Below, piece after piece: positions 5,602 to 7,602 of a stretch of DNA of 7,602 nt. Every line of letters begins with the position of its first letter. Within the stretch, counting starts at the first letter, position 1. Both the position numbers and the translations under genes were made by a program. Below the pieces are notes generated by a model. The model had not been told where the DNA came from. It ran no database searches and saw only the letters and a list, made by a program, of their open reading frames with translations. Source of the DNA: Acidimicrobiia bacterium (GTDB lineage: Bacteria > Actinomycetota > Acidimicrobiia > Acidimicrobiales > Acidimicrobilacustridaceae); assembly GCA_018882825.1 (NCBI GenBank), contig VERC01000111.1, forward strand, positions 1 to 7,602, in the 5' to 3' direction.

Positions 5602-5678
5602 TCGGGCCGATGTCCCCGGGGGACGGTCGTCGACAACTACACTCGGTGGCTGCGTGGGACCGTCGTAAGGAGTGATCG
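5602..5678 (+). promoter_or_regulatory. Promoter and leader for the small Cys/His protein and typA
   Basis: This 77-bp gap holds a compact GC hairpin just after the RNase D stop (5612-5624, GTCCCC/GGGGAC around one base), too tight and lacking T residues to be a clear terminator. A TACACT -10 box lies at 5638-5643, and no good -35 is seen. A start point near 5650 would give a leader of about 29 nt. The Shine-Dalgarno AAGGAG at 5667-5672 sits 6 nt before the TTG at 5679. Unlike the promoters at 1152, 1194 and 1992, this one makes a leadered message. Confidence 0.5.
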
Positions 5679-5873
5679 TTGAAGAAGGGTCGGCATCGGC
5701 GCTTCGAGGAGGCTCGAGCCCTCAAGCGCAGCAACGACAACCTCGACGCTCTCCTCGATGCCCGGGACGAGGAGCCCTGCCCCGAATGCGGGGCCGATCC
5801 GGGCCACGACCACTCCTCGTGGTGCATGTACGACGGTGAGGCGGACCGCGACGACGGCGCTTGGCCGGCCTGA
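5679..5873 (+). CDS. Small Cys/His-rich, putative zinc-binding protein
   Basis: I do not recognise this 64-residue protein as a named family. It begins with a basic, helical stretch (KKGRHRRFEEARALKR, residues 2-17), continues with an acidic linker, and has a compact metal-binding-like cluster at 34-49: CPECG (Cys34, Cys37), then His43, His45 and Cys49 in GHDHSSWCMYDGE. CxxC plus His/Cys is the layout of a short zinc ribbon or zinc knuckle. The basic N-terminus would suit nucleic acid or ribosome binding, but that is inference. The start is TTG 5679, strongly supported by AAGGAG 6 nt upstream. The tail is acidic and ends DDGAWPA. It lies 18 nt before typA and very likely shares its transcript. 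Coding is supported by a good ribosome binding site, GC-rich third positions and tight packing. Confidence 0.75.
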   Translation: MKKGRHRRFEEARALKRSNDNLDALLDARDEEPCPECGADPGHDHSSWCMYDGEADRDDGAWPA

Positions 5874-5891
5874 GACGAACCGCGCTCCCAA

Positions 5892-7602
5892 GTGATCCAC
5901 GAACCCTCCCAACTGCGGACCGTCGCGCTCGTCGCCCATGTCGACCACGGCAAGACCACCCTCGTCGACGCCATGCTGCGCGCCACCGGGACCTTCGGTG
6001 AGCATCAGGCCGTGGTCGACCGGGTCATGGACTCGGGCGATCAGGAACGTGAGCGCGGCATCACGATCCTGGCCAAGGCGGCGTCGGTGGACTGGCGCGA
6101 CTTCCGGATCAACCTCGTCGACACCCCCGGGCACGCCGATTTCGGCGGTGAGGTCGAGCGGGCCCTGGCGATGGTCGACGGCATCGTGCTGCTGGTCGAC
6201 GCCGCCGAGGGCCCCCTGCCACAGACCCGGTACGTGCTGTCGAAGGCCATGGCGGCCGGCCTCCCGGCCGTCGTGGTGCTCAACAAGGTCGATCGGGCCG
6301 ACGCCCGGCCCGACGAGGTCCTCGACGAGATCTACCAGTTGTTCCTCGATCTCGACGCCGACGAGGACGCCATCGACTTCCCGATCGTGTCGGCCATCTC
6401 TCGGGAGGGTCGGGCGGTCACCGGCGTCGGGATGCCCGGGCCCGAGGACGATCTGACCGCCCTGTTCGAGGCGATCGTGGCGGCCGTTCCCGCTCCCGGT
6501 GGCGATGTCGATGCACCGTTGCAGGCGATCGTGACCAACCTCGACGCCTCCGAGTACCTCGGGCGGCTCGCGGTCGGCCGGGTCGTCAACGGTCGACTGC
6601 GACGGGGTGAGCAGGTCGCACTCTGCGTCGAGGACGAGGGGCAGCCCCCGTTGCGGCGCAAGCTCACCCAACTCCTGTCGTTCTCCGGTATCGGGCGACT
6701 CGAGGTCGACGAGATCGCGGCCGGTGACCTGTTCATCGTCGCCGGGTTCCCGGAGGTGGAGATCGGTGACACCCTCGCCGATCCGTCCGACCCGCGGCCG
6801 CTCGATCGGCTCACCGTGGACGAGCCGGTGCTGCGCATGTCGTTCGGGGTGAACACCTCCCCGTTCGCGGGCAAGGAGGGGAAGTACCTGACGTCGCGGC
6901 ACCTGCGCGAGCGGCTGGACCGGGAGATCCTCGGCAACGTGTCGATCCGTCTGGCCGAGACCGATTCGCCCGACGTCATAGAGGTCGCCGGTCGCGGCGA
7001 ACTCCAACTCGCCGTCCTCATCGAGACGATGCGTCGCGAGGGGTACGAACTCCAGGTCAGTCGACCGGAGGTCGTCGTCCGTGACATCGACGGCGCCCGG
7101 CACGAACCGCTCGAACGGGCGGTCATCGACGTGCCCGACGAGCACGTGGGGACGGTCACGCAGGCCCTCGCGCCCCGCAAGGGACGTGTCAACGATCTGC
7201 GCCCCGGCGACACCGGTCGGACGATCGTCACGGTGGAGGCGCCGGCCCGGGGCCTGCTGGGATTCCGCTCGCAACTGCTGACCGCGACGCGAGGCACTGC
7301 GCTGTTGCACCAGCATCACGCCGGCTGGACGCCGTGGGTCGGGGAGCTGCCGACCCGCAAGGGCGGGGCGATGATCGCCGATCGGGAGGGCGTCGCCACC
7401 GGCTACGCCCTCGACAACCTCCAGCAGCGCGGGGAGTTGTTCATCCAACCGGGCGAACGGGTCTACGAGGGGATGATCGTCGGCGAGAACGCGCGCTCCG
7501 ACGAACTCCACGTCAACGTCGTCCGTGAGAAGCAGAAGACGAACATCCGCACCCATTCGGCCGACGAGGCCATCAAGTTGGTGCCGCCGCGCGAGATCAC
7601 GC
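5892..7602 (+). CDS. typA: Translational GTPase TypA/BipA (3' end outside the window)
   Basis: A ribosome-associated GTPase of the elongation factor family, important for 50S assembly and growth under stress or cold. It is open from GTG 5892 to the edge: 570 codons plus one base, against about 607-635 for the family. The G domain shows AHVDHGKTT at 15-23 (G1), RGITI at 55-59 (G2), DTPGH at 77-81 with catalytic His81 (G3), NKVD at 131-134 (G4) and a later SAI (G5). Domain II ([20 protein letters not shown]) is followed by the TypA-typical [56 protein letters not shown] and [15 protein letters not shown], then a Lys-rich REKQKTNIR. The match reaches the end of the window at LVPPREIT, so it is truncated only by the edge. 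The GTG start, 18 nt after the small gene, lacks a clear Shine-Dalgarno, but homology begins within ten residues. Coupling to the upstream gene is likely. Confidence 0.97.
   Translation, partial: MIHEPSQLRTVALVAHVDHGKTTLVDAMLRATGTFGEHQAVVDRVMDSGDQERERGITILAKAASVDWRDFRINLVDTPGHADFGGEVERALAMVDGIVLLVDAAEGPLPQTRYVLSKAMAAGLPAVVVLNKVDRADARPDEVLDEIYQLFLDLDADEDAIDFPIVSAISREGRAVTGVGMPGPEDDLTALFEAIVAAVPAPGGDVDAPLQAIVTNLDASEYLGRLAVGRVVNGRLRRGEQVALCVEDEGQPPLRRKLTQLLSFSGIGRLEVDEIAAGDLFIVAGFPEVEIGDTLADPSDPRPLDRLTVDEPVLRMSFGVNTSPFAGKEGKYLTSRHLRERLDREILGNVSIRLAETDSPDVIEVAGRGELQLAVLIETMRREGYELQVSRPEVVVRDIDGARHEPLERAVIDVPDEHVGTVTQALAPRKGRVNDLRPGDTGRTIVTVEAPARGLLGFRSQLLTATRGTALLHQHHAGWTPWVGELPTRKGGAMIADREGVATGYALDNLQQRGELFIQPGERVYEGMIVGENARSDELHVNVVREKQKTNIRTHSADEAIKLVPPREIT

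Noticed and set aside
5612..5624. GC hairpin after RNase D as a rho-independent terminator
   Set aside because: The palindrome has almost no loop and no T tract follows, so I mention it only within the intergenic entry.
5637..7556. Long open frame of 639 codons antisense to typA
   Set aside because: It mirrors typA, one of the best conserved genes. Its translation is full of Asp, Gly, His and Arg with no recognisable domain. Long antisense frames are expected in GC-rich DNA because stop codons are rare there.
1..7602. CRISPR array, tRNA, rRNA, insertion sequence or attachment site
   Set aside because: No regularly spaced repeats, no cloverleaf-like segment with CCA, no transposase or integrase motif, and nearly all sequence is accounted for by intact housekeeping genes.

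Overview
The window is GC-rich bacterial chromosomal DNA, roughly 70% GC by eye. Codons end mostly in G or C, non-ATG starts are very common, and -10 boxes of the TANNNT type sit 6-7 nt before several start codons. This suggests an actinobacterium, and the protein flavour (GDPD with an NIDPK motif, SirB1-like protein, atypical pyruvate kinase) makes Acidimicrobiia a reasonable but unproven guess. I see no phage, IS, CRISPR, tRNA or rRNA. The genes are packed tightly and look like housekeeping functions.

Layout. The left end (1-1145) is on the minus strand: the N-terminal part of an oligopeptide/dipeptide-type ABC transporter permease that runs off the edge, a 118-bp gap, and a glycerophosphodiester phosphodiesterase (GDPD). 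A 61-bp divergent promoter region (1146-1206) separates GDPD from the rightward genes. Rightward come a SirB1-family transglutaminase-like protein, pyruvate kinase with its own promoter, a MobA-like nucleotidyltransferase, a single-domain rhodanese and ribonuclease D. From pyruvate kinase to RNase D the genes are 13 nt apart or overlap at their stop/start codons, so they probably form one transcript. A 77-bp gap with a promoter follows. It leads to a 64-residue Cys/His-rich protein and then the translation GTPase TypA/BipA, which runs off the right edge about 40-60 codons before its expected end.

How the genes work together. GDPD and the permease suggest uptake and use of lipid- or peptide-derived nutrients, but they need not be one operon. 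Pyruvate kinase is central glycolysis. MobA (molybdenum cofactor) and rhodanese (sulfane sulfur carrier) overlap and could share a cofactor or sulfur role. RNase D serves tRNA/RNA 3' processing, and TypA serves ribosome assembly and stress. The set is a housekeeping mosaic rather than a dedicated pathway.

Most useful observations. (1) RNase D has no ATG, GTG or TTG start that retains its catalytic DxE motif. A CTG at 4435 overlapping the rhodanese stop does retain it, while the first conventional start would yield a catalytically dead protein. (2) A perfect 18-bp inverted repeat lies flush with the left edge, inside the permease gene, and may be an assembly fold-back. (3) Three genes have apparently leaderless promoters with nearly identical geometry. 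(4) The small Cys/His protein before typA is the least explained gene. I found no convincing undescribed multi-gene system.
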